Source of the DNA: Candidatus Heimdallarchaeota archaeon | GTDB lineage: Archaea > Asgardarchaeota > Heimdallarchaeia > Hodarchaeales > Hodarchaeaceae | NCBI GenBank assembly: GCA_011364965.1 | Contig: RDOB01000003.1 | Location: 1 to 64,000 of the forward strand | Direction of reading: 5' to 3' | DNA: 64,000 nt | In this document: positions 25,897 through 35,104 of the stretch, one piece after another | Layout: every line of letters begins with the position of its first letter | Numbering within the stretch: position 1 is the first letter of the stretch | Made by a program: the position numbers and the translations under genes | The notes under the pieces: model-generated | What the model was told of the DNA's origin: nothing | The model's database searches: none | What the model saw: only the letters and a program-made list of their open reading frames with translations

Positions 25897-26787
25897 ATGG
25901 ATGCACTAATGTTTATTCCACCTGATGAAGAAAATATGGGTGAGTATATCCTTAAACGCGTTACTCTCCGAGGAATTGATTCAGATCTATATGATCAAGC
26001 TGCTAGCATCGCAAAACGCTTAGGTTTTTCAATGGGAGAATTTTTTAGTTTTATATTTAGGTTTATTTCTCAAGGTGAACGCTTCCCTCCCTTCATACGT
26101 TTTTTGAATCCTTTTCACCATCTAAAGCATCAGCCAAAAACTGCTATTATTGAAAATCGTGATACTTTGGATATAACAAAAGAGGATTTAATTGCAGTAG
26201 GTAATACCCGCTTTGCTTTTTTCAATATTACAAATTTGTCATTTGGGCCAGATGTAGACAGTGAAACGCTGCTAAATCATGTTATACACATTGCTAGGTG
26301 TAAAAATGTTACATTTTTTAATGAAAACATACCTAAATTAATTAAATATGGTTTGGTACGACAAAAAGTTACATATGACCCAAACAGTGCTGAATTGAGA
26401 GATATAACAATAAGAAATGTATCGAGAAAAGATTACCACGATTTTCTAGGTGAAGTTAAAAAGGAGAATATTACTGTGGGGGAGAAATTAAATCCCTATC
26501 TTGCTAATATCATTCCTCGTTTTGAAATTCATTCAATTCTAGTTGATCTGAATGAACCAGAAGCTTTGGTTCTTTTAAATCTTGATGTATTAAATGTAAC
26601 TAGAAAAGGACTTGAAGAATTAGGAAGGAGGAAGGTTCTTTTTTATGGGGTTAAAAAATTAACATTCGATTACGATATCCCTCCCGAACTTTTCCAGGAT
26701 AAGGTGATTCAAATTCGGAATTGTAAAAATGTTACAAAACCAGCTAATCTTCCTCGTTTAATCTGGTATGCACTTTTAAAAAATTGA
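25897..26787 (+). CDS. Protein with N-terminal ribbon-helix-helix-like segment and duplicated C-terminal motif
   Basis: A 296-residue soluble protein. Residues 15-60 (YILKRVTLRGIDSDLYDQAASIAKRLGFSMGEFFSFIFRFI) read as a beta strand plus two helices, like ribbon-helix-helix DNA-binding domains. Two related blocks follow, about residues 90-155 and 230-296. Each has D(I/V)T(K/R)..L..(V/L)G, a strand pair FFNITNLSF or FYGVKKLTF, and (I)A/RNCKNVT followed by (L)P(K/R)LI(K/W)YAL. The blocks could be sensor or dimerisation units. It diverges from the ABC exporter operon, so it may regulate that operon or itself. The family is not recognised. Confidence 0.6.
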   Translation: MDALMFIPPDEENMGEYILKRVTLRGIDSDLYDQAASIAKRLGFSMGEFFSFIFRFISQGERFPPFIRFLNPFHHLKHQPKTAIIENRDTLDITKEDLIAVGNTRFAFFNITNLSFGPDVDSETLLNHVIHIARCKNVTFFNENIPKLIKYGLVRQKVTYDPNSAELRDITIRNVSRKDYHDFLGEVKKENITVGEKLNPYLANIIPRFEIHSILVDLNEPEALVLLNLDVLNVTRKGLEELGRRKVLFYGVKKLTFDYDIPPELFQDKVIQIRNCKNVTKPANLPRLIWYALLKN

Positions 26788-26811
26788 ATATTAAAGAGGA
26801 ATTATGCTGAA

Positions 26812-27050
26812 TTAAGTTCTTTTATTTTTTAATGCTATTAATATTATTAATAGAAGTATGGATGAAAGCGTGAGTCCAGGAATGATCATTGGAGATTTTG
26901 AATCAGTTATGCCTTCTGTAGTTGAACCAGAAGAGCTTGAATTATTAAATTTAATCAGATATTTCAATCTAATTTGATTTCTGTATACATCAGTCATTTT
27001 TATTATTACAGTAATTCCATCACTGATTATTGCAGTAACAAAGGTTATTT
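26812..27050 (-). pseudogene. Remnant of a secreted protein C-terminus with sorting tail
   Basis: The last 61 codons have a Ser/Thr-rich linker (SSSSGSTTEG) and an anchor tail (PGLTLSSILLLIILIALKNKRT) typical of surface proteins in this window. Upstream of the only ATG (26997) the same frame stays open and protein-like to a TGA near 27051 (KITFVTAIISDGITVIIK). The coding sense is therefore older and longer than the ATG suggests, and no start or signal peptide exists. It most likely derives from a truncated surface protein gene. A short tail-anchored protein starting at 26997 is the alternative. Confidence 0.5.
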
Positions 27051-27195
27051 TAAAAGATCAACTGATCTGAATTATTGATTAAGTATAAATTTTTACCAGT
27101 TCTAAAGATATATAACTTTGTGATACAAAAACAGAAGCAATTGAATTCTCATCAGTTTTTCTTAAAAAAATGAAACAAGCGTTTTTTAAACTCCT

Positions 27196-28920
27196 CTACA
27201 ATGTTTTCTTTTTAGATTTCTGAAAAATGACAATTAATGGTATCATTAAAAGGAAGTATGTAAAATCAAACTTAATACTCTGTTCATGAAACATATTTTC
27301 CTTTATTTCAATAGTATAATACCCTACATAAGCATTACCAATTTTCAGAACGATTTTATCCCCAATCTCCAGATCATTTTCTAATGTGTAGAAGAAGGAA
27401 GGTTTAGAGGTTTCCTCAGCTAATATTTCCCCTATTGAAACGCTTTCTCCGTTATACAGAAGAGGGTTAAATGATTCATCCAAGACTTCTATCGAATCAA
27501 TGGTGTCAATGAGTGGACTTAAATTCTTAATTTCTAATTTGATTGTGATATTATTGCCTATTGACATATTACCACTTACTGAGGTTACTTTAATATCTAA
27601 ACGGGGAGTAAGTCCAAGCCAGTACGGAAATGTAGTCTGAATGTCCTCATATACTGACTGGATCGCAGGACCTTCATACGGTGCGAAGTATTCATAAATA
27701 ACATCCCACTGTAATATTAATTCATTCCCTTCATCAATATAGAACACTGTACCGTACGTATCTGCAGAAGTATTGTGATAGATTTCAAATGTAAGGGGAA
27801 CTAAGCATCCTTCGCGAGCATACATCCAGTCAGCCCAGTCTCCAGCTGTTGTATAACTAGGTAATGTTCGAGAACTACTGTAACCTTCCCCACTTAAATA
27901 TCCTTTAGGAAGAAGTTCAATGAAATCTCGATAGATTTGATAATACAGAGAGGATTCGGCCCAATAACCCATGGAACTCCAAGGGAAATATGTAGCATTT
28001 ATTCCAGAGTGTAAAGACATAGCAGTAGCAAAAGATTTGTTTGATAAAAAATCTCGATATGCAATGGTCTCAGGTTCAGAGAATGGAGCTAATCCAGGAT
28101 ATACCTCTGAAAGGGAATCACTTCCCCATCCGCTATCAAGAGTACTGTCATTCCATCGATAATCATAGTTTCTATTCAAATCTACTCCTCCCAGTTGATC
28201 TTCATTTACTAATCCATCCTCATCATTATCAATTCCCTCAAACCAATATTCAATAAACTCCCAATCGTTGTTTATCCATTCATAACGATCATATTCCGAG
28301 ATTATCCCATCTCCATTGACATCTTCAATCGGATCCTCATCAAAAAAAGAATCATTATCATCATCAAATTTTTTCATATTTTTTCGGAGCCAGGGGTTCC
28401 CATCCACCGTTTCGTTCCCCACAACATAATACAATCCATCAGGATTAAGAGCAGGAATAAAATAAATATCTTGGTTATCAATAAAATTGGTTAATTCTGG
28501 ATCAGTACCGTAATTATTCACTAAATCAAGAATAAAACGTAAGCTAACTTCTGTTGTTATCTGTTCTCTTGCATGATGTTCTGCAACAAATAATGCCCCT
28601 GCTTTGGGATTAGAATTTTCTTTATTCGTTATATGCATACAATAAATCTCTCGTCCCTCATAACTCTCTCCGAGTGAGAAAAGTCTAGTTATAGCTGGTG
28701 CTGTGTTCGCTACTTGTACAAGTTCTTCATAAACTTCTTCAGGAGTATGATAATGATCAGGATAGAGTAGAGAGACGGATTTCCAACTCCTCACCACCGA
28801 TGGGGTTTTAATCACTTGAAATTCATATATTGGAGTTAAATTTTCAGTCTGCACCTGTGATATCATCAAAATTGATAATAAAAAAAGAAGAATAGCTACT
28901 AAAAGTCGATTTCTTGACAT
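27196..28920 (-). CDS. Secreted M14 zinc carboxypeptidase with Ca-binding insert
   Basis: A 574-residue exported metallopeptidase. After a signal peptide comes the M14 core: HHAREQITTE (Zn ligands His and Glu), the downstream NPDG, DLNRNYDYRW (substrate Arg/Asn), AMSLHSG (third Zn His) and TFEIYHN (catalytic Glu). Between NPWLRKNMK and DLNRNY lies an insert of about 60 residues rich in Asp (FDDDNDSFFDED, DVNGDGIISEYD, GIDNDEDGLVNED), resembling EF-hand or thrombospondin type 3 calcium loops. The C-terminus is a beta domain plus an anchor helix with a Lys cluster. It probably digests peptides outside the cell for uptake. Confidence 0.9.
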   Translation of the reverse strand: MSRNRLLVAILLFLLSILMISQVQTENLTPIYEFQVIKTPSVVRSWKSVSLLYPDHYHTPEEVYEELVQVANTAPAITRLFSLGESYEGREIYCMHITNKENSNPKAGALFVAEHHAREQITTEVSLRFILDLVNNYGTDPELTNFIDNQDIYFIPALNPDGLYYVVGNETVDGNPWLRKNMKKFDDDNDSFFDEDPIEDVNGDGIISEYDRYEWINNDWEFIEYWFEGIDNDEDGLVNEDQLGGVDLNRNYDYRWNDSTLDSGWGSDSLSEVYPGLAPFSEPETIAYRDFLSNKSFATAMSLHSGINATYFPWSSMGYWAESSLYYQIYRDFIELLPKGYLSGEGYSSSRTLPSYTTAGDWADWMYAREGCLVPLTFEIYHNTSADTYGTVFYIDEGNELILQWDVIYEYFAPYEGPAIQSVYEDIQTTFPYWLGLTPRLDIKVTSVSGNMSIGNNITIKLEIKNLSPLIDTIDSIEVLDESFNPLLYNGESVSIGEILAEETSKPSFFYTLENDLEIGDKIVLKIGNAYVGYYTIEIKENMFHEQSIKFDFTYFLLMIPLIVIFQKSKKKTL

Positions 28921-28971
28921 ATATTAATACCTTGTATTTATAGAAATTAATGAAATTAAATATCCCTAGGA

Positions 28972-30051
28972 TTACTGCAATTTGTTTTTATATAAGGCAA
29001 ATAATCTATGAAATTCAACTGGGAGACCTGAATGATCTACTTTGTCAGCAATTGGGGTCATATCTACAGCATTATAGGTATTCCAGAATAACAGATTCCC
29101 AGACCTTTGATACATCTTGGTGTAAGCTAGCATACCAGCCATCGCTTTACCTGTATAAGTGGTTTCTAGTTTGATATTTTCTGATTGGCCAAGGAGATCT
29201 ACAGCTTGGCTCCCCTCTGGCGTAACTCGTCCATAAGCTCCTCCATAGAAGGTTGTGGATAGTATAAACCGTGGTGAGTACTGAAAATTCTTCAGTTTAC
29301 TATCTTGTTTCAATAGTTGTAGCGTCTGATTCACTAATTTCTTGACTTTTCCTTTGCTAGCAGCAAACCTATCTGTTACTTGGATTCCATGAATTTGAGA
29401 CTTGAGTCCTGCCAACTGAACCCCTAGCTCTAATCCTGCCATAGTTCCCACGGTTCCAGCAGCAACAAAAATATGATCCGGTTCTTCTATTAAACCTTCT
29501 TTAACTTGATTTCTTAATTCAAACGCTGCATTTACGTAACCTAGTACCCCAAGAGGAGTTGAACCACCCGCAGGAAGCCAGTAAATATGGTGAAAGCGGA
29601 TTGGGTCAAGAATATAGAAATACAATCCAACTCCAAGATAGTTCTTAACAAATTTTAGCTCTGCTCCAAAATGAAAATCCAACTTGAGATTATCTAACAC
29701 ATGTTTAGTAATAGGTTGATTAATTAAATATAAAATTGTTTTAAGTCCTTTCTCTCTCCCAAATATGGTGGTTGCAAGCCCATGATTTGTTCCCAACCCT
29801 CCTATTGTCGCTACGGTTGTTTTATCTTTTTCAATTGCATCTGCTAGAATGAATTCTAATTTTCTTACTTTATTTCCTCCATAAATCGTTGATGTCAGAC
29901 TGTCTTGCTTAATCCACAAAAAATTCTTGCTTTGTACCTTCTGTTCAACATTTGCAAGAGATTTTATTGGAGTTGGTCCTTCAAGAAGATTTAACCATGG
30001 AATATGGCCTTCTAGATCTGGATACTCTTCAAATAACAATGGATTCGTCAT
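28972..30051 (-). CDS. PLP-dependent D-cysteine desulfhydrase / ACC deaminase family enzyme
   Basis: A 359-residue fold-type II pyridoxal-phosphate enzyme. The motif GGNKVRKLEFIL carries the PLP-binding Lys. TIGGLGTNHGLATTIFG matches the family's Ser/Asn-His substrate loop, and VAAGTVGTMAGLELG is the phosphate-binding Gly-rich loop. Members open D-cysteine, D-serine-type or ACC substrates; the specific reaction cannot be assigned. The protein is longer than typical members (about 330) because of an insertion around residues 120-160 (YLGVGLYFYILDPIRF). It is a single gene on the minus strand, downstream of an AT-rich region. Confidence 0.87.
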   Translation of the reverse strand: MTNPLLFEEYPDLEGHIPWLNLLEGPTPIKSLANVEQKVQSKNFLWIKQDSLTSTIYGGNKVRKLEFILADAIEKDKTTVATIGGLGTNHGLATTIFGREKGLKTILYLINQPITKHVLDNLKLDFHFGAELKFVKNYLGVGLYFYILDPIRFHHIYWLPAGGSTPLGVLGYVNAAFELRNQVKEGLIEEPDHIFVAAGTVGTMAGLELGVQLAGLKSQIHGIQVTDRFAASKGKVKKLVNQTLQLLKQDSKLKNFQYSPRFILSTTFYGGAYGRVTPEGSQAVDLLGQSENIKLETTYTGKAMAGMLAYTKMYQRSGNLLFWNTYNAVDMTPIADKVDHSGLPVEFHRLFALYKNKLQ

Positions 30052-30359
30052 AATACATCCCAGAACTTTCTTAAGACTTCAAAATTAACATTCGGGGTTA
30101 TAGAAGTCAATTAAATTCAATCGATTCAAATCTATTTCGGCTGTGTTGTGTGGAAATCCTCAGAAAATGTACTCTAATTGATGCAAACAATTATAATTTG
30201 AACATACACAAGATATAGAAAATCAAGCTAGAGAGTTTTTCATTCTGTAAAGATACTCTTACATGCCATATGAAAGTTAGAATTCGTGAGGTTGGCTATA
30301 AAGAGCAAGCTCATTTTTAAATGGTCAATGTTACGATTTCTTATTGATGAATATAACGA
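30052..30359. other. Divergent intergenic region
   Basis: About 308 bases between the PLP enzyme and the candidate nuclease. A TTTTTAAAT element near 30314 could be a TATA box for the plus-strand gene. An ATG at 30348 opens only a 20-codon frame that is out of phase with the nuclease gene. No RNA gene was seen. Confidence 0.45.
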
Positions 30360-31559
30360 TTGATAAATATTTTGCCAGAGGGACGCAAACCAGTGACTAT
30401 TCAAACTAGAGAAACAGTATTGAAGCGTATCAGATCATACTTACGTAAAAATCCCAAAGAATTAAAAGGAGTTCGCAGTTTAGAGAAACATCGGCTTAAT
30501 GCTCTAATCCAGAGATTAAATGAATACTCCCCGATTGAAACATTACGCTGGAATGTGCCAGATCGGCAATTGTTTCGTGAAATAGCGCTAGCTGCAGGAA
30601 TACAATTTGTTAGGCAATACCCTTTCTTGTATCATACTCCCAATTCATTACGTGCATGCTTTGGTATGCCTACGAGAAGTGATAGAAAAAAAGGCCGGTT
30701 TTCATCTATTTTCTATCGCAATGAGGCAGTAGAACGTCAATTAAGACCCAAATTTGAGGATTTAGACGATTTGGAGGTAAAATTACAAGAATACTCAAAT
30801 TCAGCATATAAAGAGGATATTGTTTTATTAGTCAAGTACATAAACATTGCACGAAATAGACGGGTTATTGATGATCTACTGGAAACACCAGAGAGCGATC
30901 ACTCTGAAGAGAGTATTGAAAAACTTAAAGATTTTTTAAAGGTTAATAATTTTATTAATATTAAAGAAGCGAAAGATATCTCGGAAGATCATCTCGAAGA
31001 CCTTGATGGAGTAATTTTAGCACCTGACATGATTGCATACTGGCACAATATTGAATGTTGGATAGAACTAAAAGAATATAAAGAATTAAAATTTAACTCT
31101 AAAGTTGTATATCAAGTTTTTCGATATCTACTACAAAATCCTTTCGTTTTGTTATTAAGTATTTCTCCTCTTCCGAGCTTTTTAGAACTACTAGAAAATC
31201 CACACTGGAATGCACAATCTTTACGAAATTGGGGTTATAAACATCAAGATAGACTTAATGAAACAATTGAAAACTGGCATCATTCACGAAACACATACAT
31301 GAATTTAGGTTTAGAATTAAATTTATCCCCACGATTTGAAGCATTGTATCTTGCTCTTACAAATGAGATCGTCACGCGTGAGATTGGATTAGCAGGAACG
31401 GAATTAAGGGGGATTGAAAAGTTCCTAAATATTCTCCCTAATTTTGGAGAAGAGGATATTACTATAAGCGAGTTTGATTCTTTTATAAATGCAAACCAGG
31501 CACCCGTGAAATATTGTTTGCTTCTTAAAATGGATTATGAAACAAAACAGGTTACTTGA
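30360..31559 (+). CDS. Uncharacterised protein with PD-(D/E)XK nuclease-like motif
   Basis: About 399 residues (387 if GTG 30396 is the start). The N-terminal half is basic and helical (RIRSYLRKNPKELKGVRSLEKHR; PTRSDRKKGRFSSIFYRNEAVERQLRPK). Near residues 217-245, DGVILAPD is followed by IECWIELKEYKELKF and the helix KVVYQVFRYLLQNPF. The Asp, Glu-x-Lys and following Gln helix match the PD-(D/E)XK nuclease core. The rest is helical. No named family was recognised. The start is uncertain: TTG 30360, TTG 30372 or GTG 30396, with none strongly supported. It is a single gene. A DNA repair or defence role is a hypothesis. Confidence 0.6.
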   Translation: MINILPEGRKPVTIQTRETVLKRIRSYLRKNPKELKGVRSLEKHRLNALIQRLNEYSPIETLRWNVPDRQLFREIALAAGIQFVRQYPFLYHTPNSLRACFGMPTRSDRKKGRFSSIFYRNEAVERQLRPKFEDLDDLEVKLQEYSNSAYKEDIVLLVKYINIARNRRVIDDLLETPESDHSEESIEKLKDFLKVNNFINIKEAKDISEDHLEDLDGVILAPDMIAYWHNIECWIELKEYKELKFNSKVVYQVFRYLLQNPFVLLLSISPLPSFLELLENPHWNAQSLRNWGYKHQDRLNETIENWHHSRNTYMNLGLELNLSPRFEALYLALTNEIVTREIGLAGTELRGIEKFLNILPNFGEEDITISEFDSFINANQAPVKYCLLLKMDYETKQVT

Positions 31560-31565
31560 TATTTC

Positions 31566-32318
31566 CTATAATATATATTTCCCAGTAAAGGTCGGGAGAA
31601 TAAAAAGTAAGCCAAAAATAATTACTAATAATGCTGTAATAATTTCAATGACTCTGAAACGCTCTGCAAACCTTTGAGCTACCACAGTCCGAGCCTCTGT
31701 AGTCACTAATACAAGTGCAAAATATGGTAAAAAGAGTCCACCTGAGAATAATAACAATCCAAAAAGAAAGGCAAATGAACCCCCGATTGTGGGGATGAGA
31801 GAAAGTAGGATAGTGAACACTGGAAAAGCACAAGGTAAAGCAACAAACGAATATCCTAACCCTATGATAAAGAGATCTAGGTAATTAAACTCCTCCCGAT
31901 CAAATAAATTTGCTATACGCTCTGGTATCGGAATACGAGCAAAGGTTTTTTCCCCTAATATTGGAAAGAGGAGAAAAAGTCCCATTGTTACTAGAATTAC
32001 TCCAAGAATAAATGTTAAGGGTTGATAGGTTTGAATAAGGAACAGTCCTAAATAACTCCAGATATAAGCACCAACAATCATTGCTGTAAGAAAGGACGCA
32101 AGTACACCCCCAGTGAGAGCAGATACCCACTTCAATATCATGGGGCGTGTAGCATATATTTCCTGCCCATTTTCGCCTTGGGTGCTCTTATTCATTATGC
32201 GAAAGACGGTAAGTGGCATTACTGGAAATAAGCATGGGGAAAGGGCAATATATAATCCAGCGAAAAAGAATAACGGTAAACCGATAGAGTTATCGATCTC
32301 TATTCCATAGAATTGCAT
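31566..32318 (-). CDS. CcdA/DsbD-like thiol-disulfide transport membrane protein
   Basis: A 250-residue protein with six membrane helices. Two internally related halves each carry a Pro-flanked Cys: ALSPCLFPVMPLTVF in the first and ALPCAFPVFTILLSL in the second, the redox pair of CcdA-type electron carriers. These move reducing equivalents from cytoplasmic thioredoxin to the outside. The gene follows the TlpA-like thioredoxin gene by about 92 bases on the same strand, so the two should form an extracytoplasmic redox relay, for cytochrome maturation or disulfide repair. Confidence 0.9.
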   Translation of the reverse strand: MQFYGIEIDNSIGLPLFFFAGLYIALSPCLFPVMPLTVFRIMNKSTQGENGQEIYATRPMILKWVSALTGGVLASFLTAMIVGAYIWSYLGLFLIQTYQPLTFILGVILVTMGLFLLFPILGEKTFARIPIPERIANLFDREEFNYLDLFIIGLGYSFVALPCAFPVFTILLSLIPTIGGSFAFLFGLLLFSGGLFLPYFALVLVTTEARTVVAQRFAERFRVIEIITALLVIIFGLLFILPTFTGKYIL

Positions 32319-32410
32319 AAGAAATCAACTTAAAACTGTTTGGAACGTAAATAAATCAAATGAGTGATTTTTCCTTTACCTTCAAATCATTTGGGATCAA
32401 AACTTACAAA

Positions 32411-33070
32411 TTAACCGTCAGAAATCCATTGAGCTAAGGTCTCATAATAAACGACACCCTGATAATATTGTGTTAATTCTCCGTCTGAATTGATAAATGC
32501 CACTGTAGGTATACTTGTAGCAGAGAAAAGTTGTCCTCCTCTCTGTGTGATATCACGCCCTACAACCCAGTTCATGCCATTTGTATCCTTATAGGCTATA
32601 AGAGAAGGAATATTATCATTAAGGTCAACTGAAACTGATATGATTCTCACAGAGGGAAAAGAGGCCTTGATAGATTGCAATTCTGCGATTTGTGTTTTAC
32701 ATGGAGTGCACCATGTTGCGAATAAATCTAAGATAATTGGATTTCCTTCATAATCAGATAACCACACTTCACTTTCGTCTAGTAGCTGTATTTTAAAATC
32801 TAAGTCACTTAAATTTGAATTATCGATAGAAGTAGGTCCCAATAAAGGAATATTCCCTAATACAATAGCTGCAAATCCAATAACTGTGATAATTACTATC
32901 ATACCGAAAATCTTAGCCAATGGAAAGGCTGAGTAAGACTTTGGGTTTGATTCGTGCCTTTTCTTTTGAAGAGAGTCAATTGATGCCAAGATATCTTCAA
33001 TACCCTCATTTTTCCCTTCTCCTGCATCAGGGATTTCTTTTACTTGTATTCTTCTTGGACGACGAGACAT
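32411..33070 (-). CDS. Membrane-anchored TlpA/ResA-like thioredoxin
   Basis: A 219-residue protein. A basic cytoplasmic tail of about 50 residues is followed by one membrane helix (IFGMIVIITVIGFAAIVL) and an extracytoplasmic thioredoxin fold. The active site is WCTPCK in LDLFATWCTPCKTQIAEL, and the cis-Pro segment is TSIPTVAFI. The residues VRIISVSVDLNDNIPSL match the ResA/TlpA strand-helix pattern. It is expected to accept electrons from the CcdA-like protein encoded downstream. A GGGTGTG lies just before the ATG at 33070. Confidence 0.9.
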   Translation of the reverse strand: MSRRPRRIQVKEIPDAGEGKNEGIEDILASIDSLQKKRHESNPKSYSAFPLAKIFGMIVIITVIGFAAIVLGNIPLLGPTSIDNSNLSDLDFKIQLLDESEVWLSDYEGNPIILDLFATWCTPCKTQIAELQSIKASFPSVRIISVSVDLNDNIPSLIAYKDTNGMNWVVGRDITQRGGQLFSATSIPTVAFINSDGELTQYYQGVVYYETLAQWISDG

Positions 33071-33719
33071 ACAGACACACCCTTAATTTGAAAAAAACGA
33101 GCTGAAAAAAATTTTTATCTTTGATTATACGAAATCCAGCATTTCTAATGAAAAAAATGAATGAATTTTAAGTTATTTTGTTCACTTTCTTTTGTTTTCG
33201 AATTCCTTGTGAATATTTTTCCAATACCTTGGCAATATGCTCATTTTAGGGAAGAATGCAGTGGAAAATGTAATATAAAAGAGGATTAATGTAGTATTAC
33301 CGATTATTGCACATAATCGTAAAGAGAGGTAGATCAAATCTCCTCCATGGGATTCTGAATGTATTAAGACGATGGTGAATATTTAAAATAATAGTGTACC
33401 AAGTATAATCCCAATTGCTTTGAATTTAACCCCTTAAAAAGCTCCTTGCACAAGAAAAGATTTACTCCCGGTTATTTATAAGATTAAAAATGAATCTTTT
33501 CAAATTCATCTATAAAGGAAACTGAAAATAATATAAATATAGCTCGAATCAAAAAAAAGATTATACGTAGTAGTTCTGAAGGAAGGTTTAAACTTGGATT
33601 TAATATAACGATGAATTTTTTAATCCTCATCAATTTAAAGATATATTAAGATAGTTAACCAAAATACTCTAAGGATTGAATAAGCTTTCCTTCATGAAAC
33701 TAACAAGAGGATCTGTATT
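33071..33719. other. Long AT-rich intergenic region before nhaA
   Basis: About 650 bases with no open frame above 15 codons from an ATG, no tRNA-like fold and no repeat beyond a short duplicated GATTATACG (near 33122 and 33556). AT-rich elements near 33533 (TATAAATATA) and 33640 (GATATATT) could be promoter parts for nhaA. A non-coding RNA cannot be ruled out. Confidence 0.45.
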
Positions 33720-35084
33720 ATGAGTGCACTCATTTCCGAACCTAAGGCATTAAAAACTCCCAGTGAGAAAATTCAAAGACCATTCAAACACTTTATGAAA
33801 ACTGAGCAGTTCAGTGGAATCTTATTAATAATTTGTACACTTCTAGCCTTAATCTTTGCAAATTCTCCCTTATCTGAAAATTATTTTCTTATTTGGGAAA
33901 CCAATTTCTCTATATCACTAGGTGGCCTATCATTAAGCAAACCTATTCACTTATGGATCAACGATGGATTAATGGCAATTTTTTTCTTTGTTGTAGGGTT
34001 AGAGATAAAGCGTGAATTAATGGTAGGAGAACTAAATACTCTTAAAAAAGCAACACTCCCTGTTTCAGCTGCAATCGGAGGAATGCTCTTTCCTGCTTTT
34101 ATATACTTGATTATTAATATCAATAATCCAGCAGGGATGCGTGGATGGGGGATTCCCATGGCTACTGATATAGCATTCGTAATAGGGGTGTTAGCAATCT
34201 TGGGTCCAAAAGTACCCCTTTCACTAAAAGTTTTTCTCACCAGTCTTGCTATTGTTGATGATATTGGAGCAGTGTTAGTCATCGCTTTATTCTATTCCAA
34301 CAGTATTCGAGTAGAGTTTTTAATAGCTGCAGTGGTAGTATTAGCTATTTTAATTATCATTAATCGCTTAGATATCAATAATCCAATCCTTTTTGGAATA
34401 TTAGGAATTTTAACATGGTATTGTATATTTAATAGCGGAGTACATGCAACTATAGCAGGAATCTTGGTCGCATTCACAATCCCTGCGCGGATTAAAGTTG
34501 ATACAAAGGAATTTATTGAAAGGAGTGAGCTACTTATATCACGCTTTAAAGCTGCAGGAGAAAGAGACAAAGAGATATTACTTAATAGACAACAGTTGGC
34601 TGCATTAAAAACACTAGAACTAGCTTGTGTACAAGTAGAAACTCCTTTACAGCGTTTTGAGAGACTTCTTCATTCATGGGTAGCTTATCTAATCATGCCC
34701 CTTTTTGTTTTCGCAAATGCAGGCATAAAAATTGAGAATATCCAACTCGATGTTTTTTTTCACCCAGTAACGCTTGGGGTTATCCTTGGTCTTGCGATTG
34801 GAAAACAACTAGGAATATTCACTTTAAGTTATTTATCTGTGCATTTTCGATTAACGGAATTACCTTCGGGTGTAACTTGGAGACATATCTATGGTGGAGC
34901 ATTGCTAGGCGGAATAGGGTTTACTATGTCACTATTCATCTCAAGTCTTGCACTTATTAATCCAATAAATATCATTGCAGCAAAAACTGGAATAATTCTA
35001 GGATCATTGATTTCTGGATCAATAGGGTACTATTTACTTGATAAGAATTTCAAGGATAAACAAAAAGCTTACTCTGCGCCATAA
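33720..35084 (+). CDS. nhaA: Na+/H+ antiporter NhaA
   Basis: A 454-residue NhaA-type antiporter with about twelve helices. It shows WINDGLMAIFFFVVGLEIKREL, the signature MATDIAFVIGVLA and the ion-binding Asp-Asp pair in SLAIVDDIGAVLVIALFY. The C-terminal half contains LPSGVTWRHIYGGALLGGIGFTMSLFI. It exchanges internal Na+ for external H+ and supports pH and salt homeostasis. The loop between the two halves is longer than in E. coli (residues 260-310, KAAGERDKEILLNRQQ). AAGAGGAT about nine bases upstream supports the ATG. Confidence 0.95.
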   Translation: MSALISEPKALKTPSEKIQRPFKHFMKTEQFSGILLIICTLLALIFANSPLSENYFLIWETNFSISLGGLSLSKPIHLWINDGLMAIFFFVVGLEIKRELMVGELNTLKKATLPVSAAIGGMLFPAFIYLIININNPAGMRGWGIPMATDIAFVIGVLAILGPKVPLSLKVFLTSLAIVDDIGAVLVIALFYSNSIRVEFLIAAVVVLAILIIINRLDINNPILFGILGILTWYCIFNSGVHATIAGILVAFTIPARIKVDTKEFIERSELLISRFKAAGERDKEILLNRQQLAALKTLELACVQVETPLQRFERLLHSWVAYLIMPLFVFANAGIKIENIQLDVFFHPVTLGVILGLAIGKQLGIFTLSYLSVHFRLTELPSGVTWRHIYGGALLGGIGFTMSLFISSLALINPINIIAAKTGIILGSLISGSIGYYLLDKNFKDKQKAYSAP

Positions 35085-35102
35085 AATCCCCTTTCGGATT
35101 TT
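35083..35102. terminator. Hairpin between convergent nhaA and ABC genes
   Basis: AAAATCC (35083-35089) and GGATTTT (35096-35102) form a seven-base stem with a six-base loop, overlapping the nhaA stop codon and lying just before the stop of the convergent ATPase gene. The flanking T and A runs could let it work on both strands. Confidence 0.45.
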
Positions 35103-35104
35103 CT

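Noticed and set aside
33071..33719. Hidden RNA gene in the long region before nhaA
   Set aside because: No tRNA-like or stable hairpin structure was recognised by eye; AT-rich sequence only. A covariance search would be needed.
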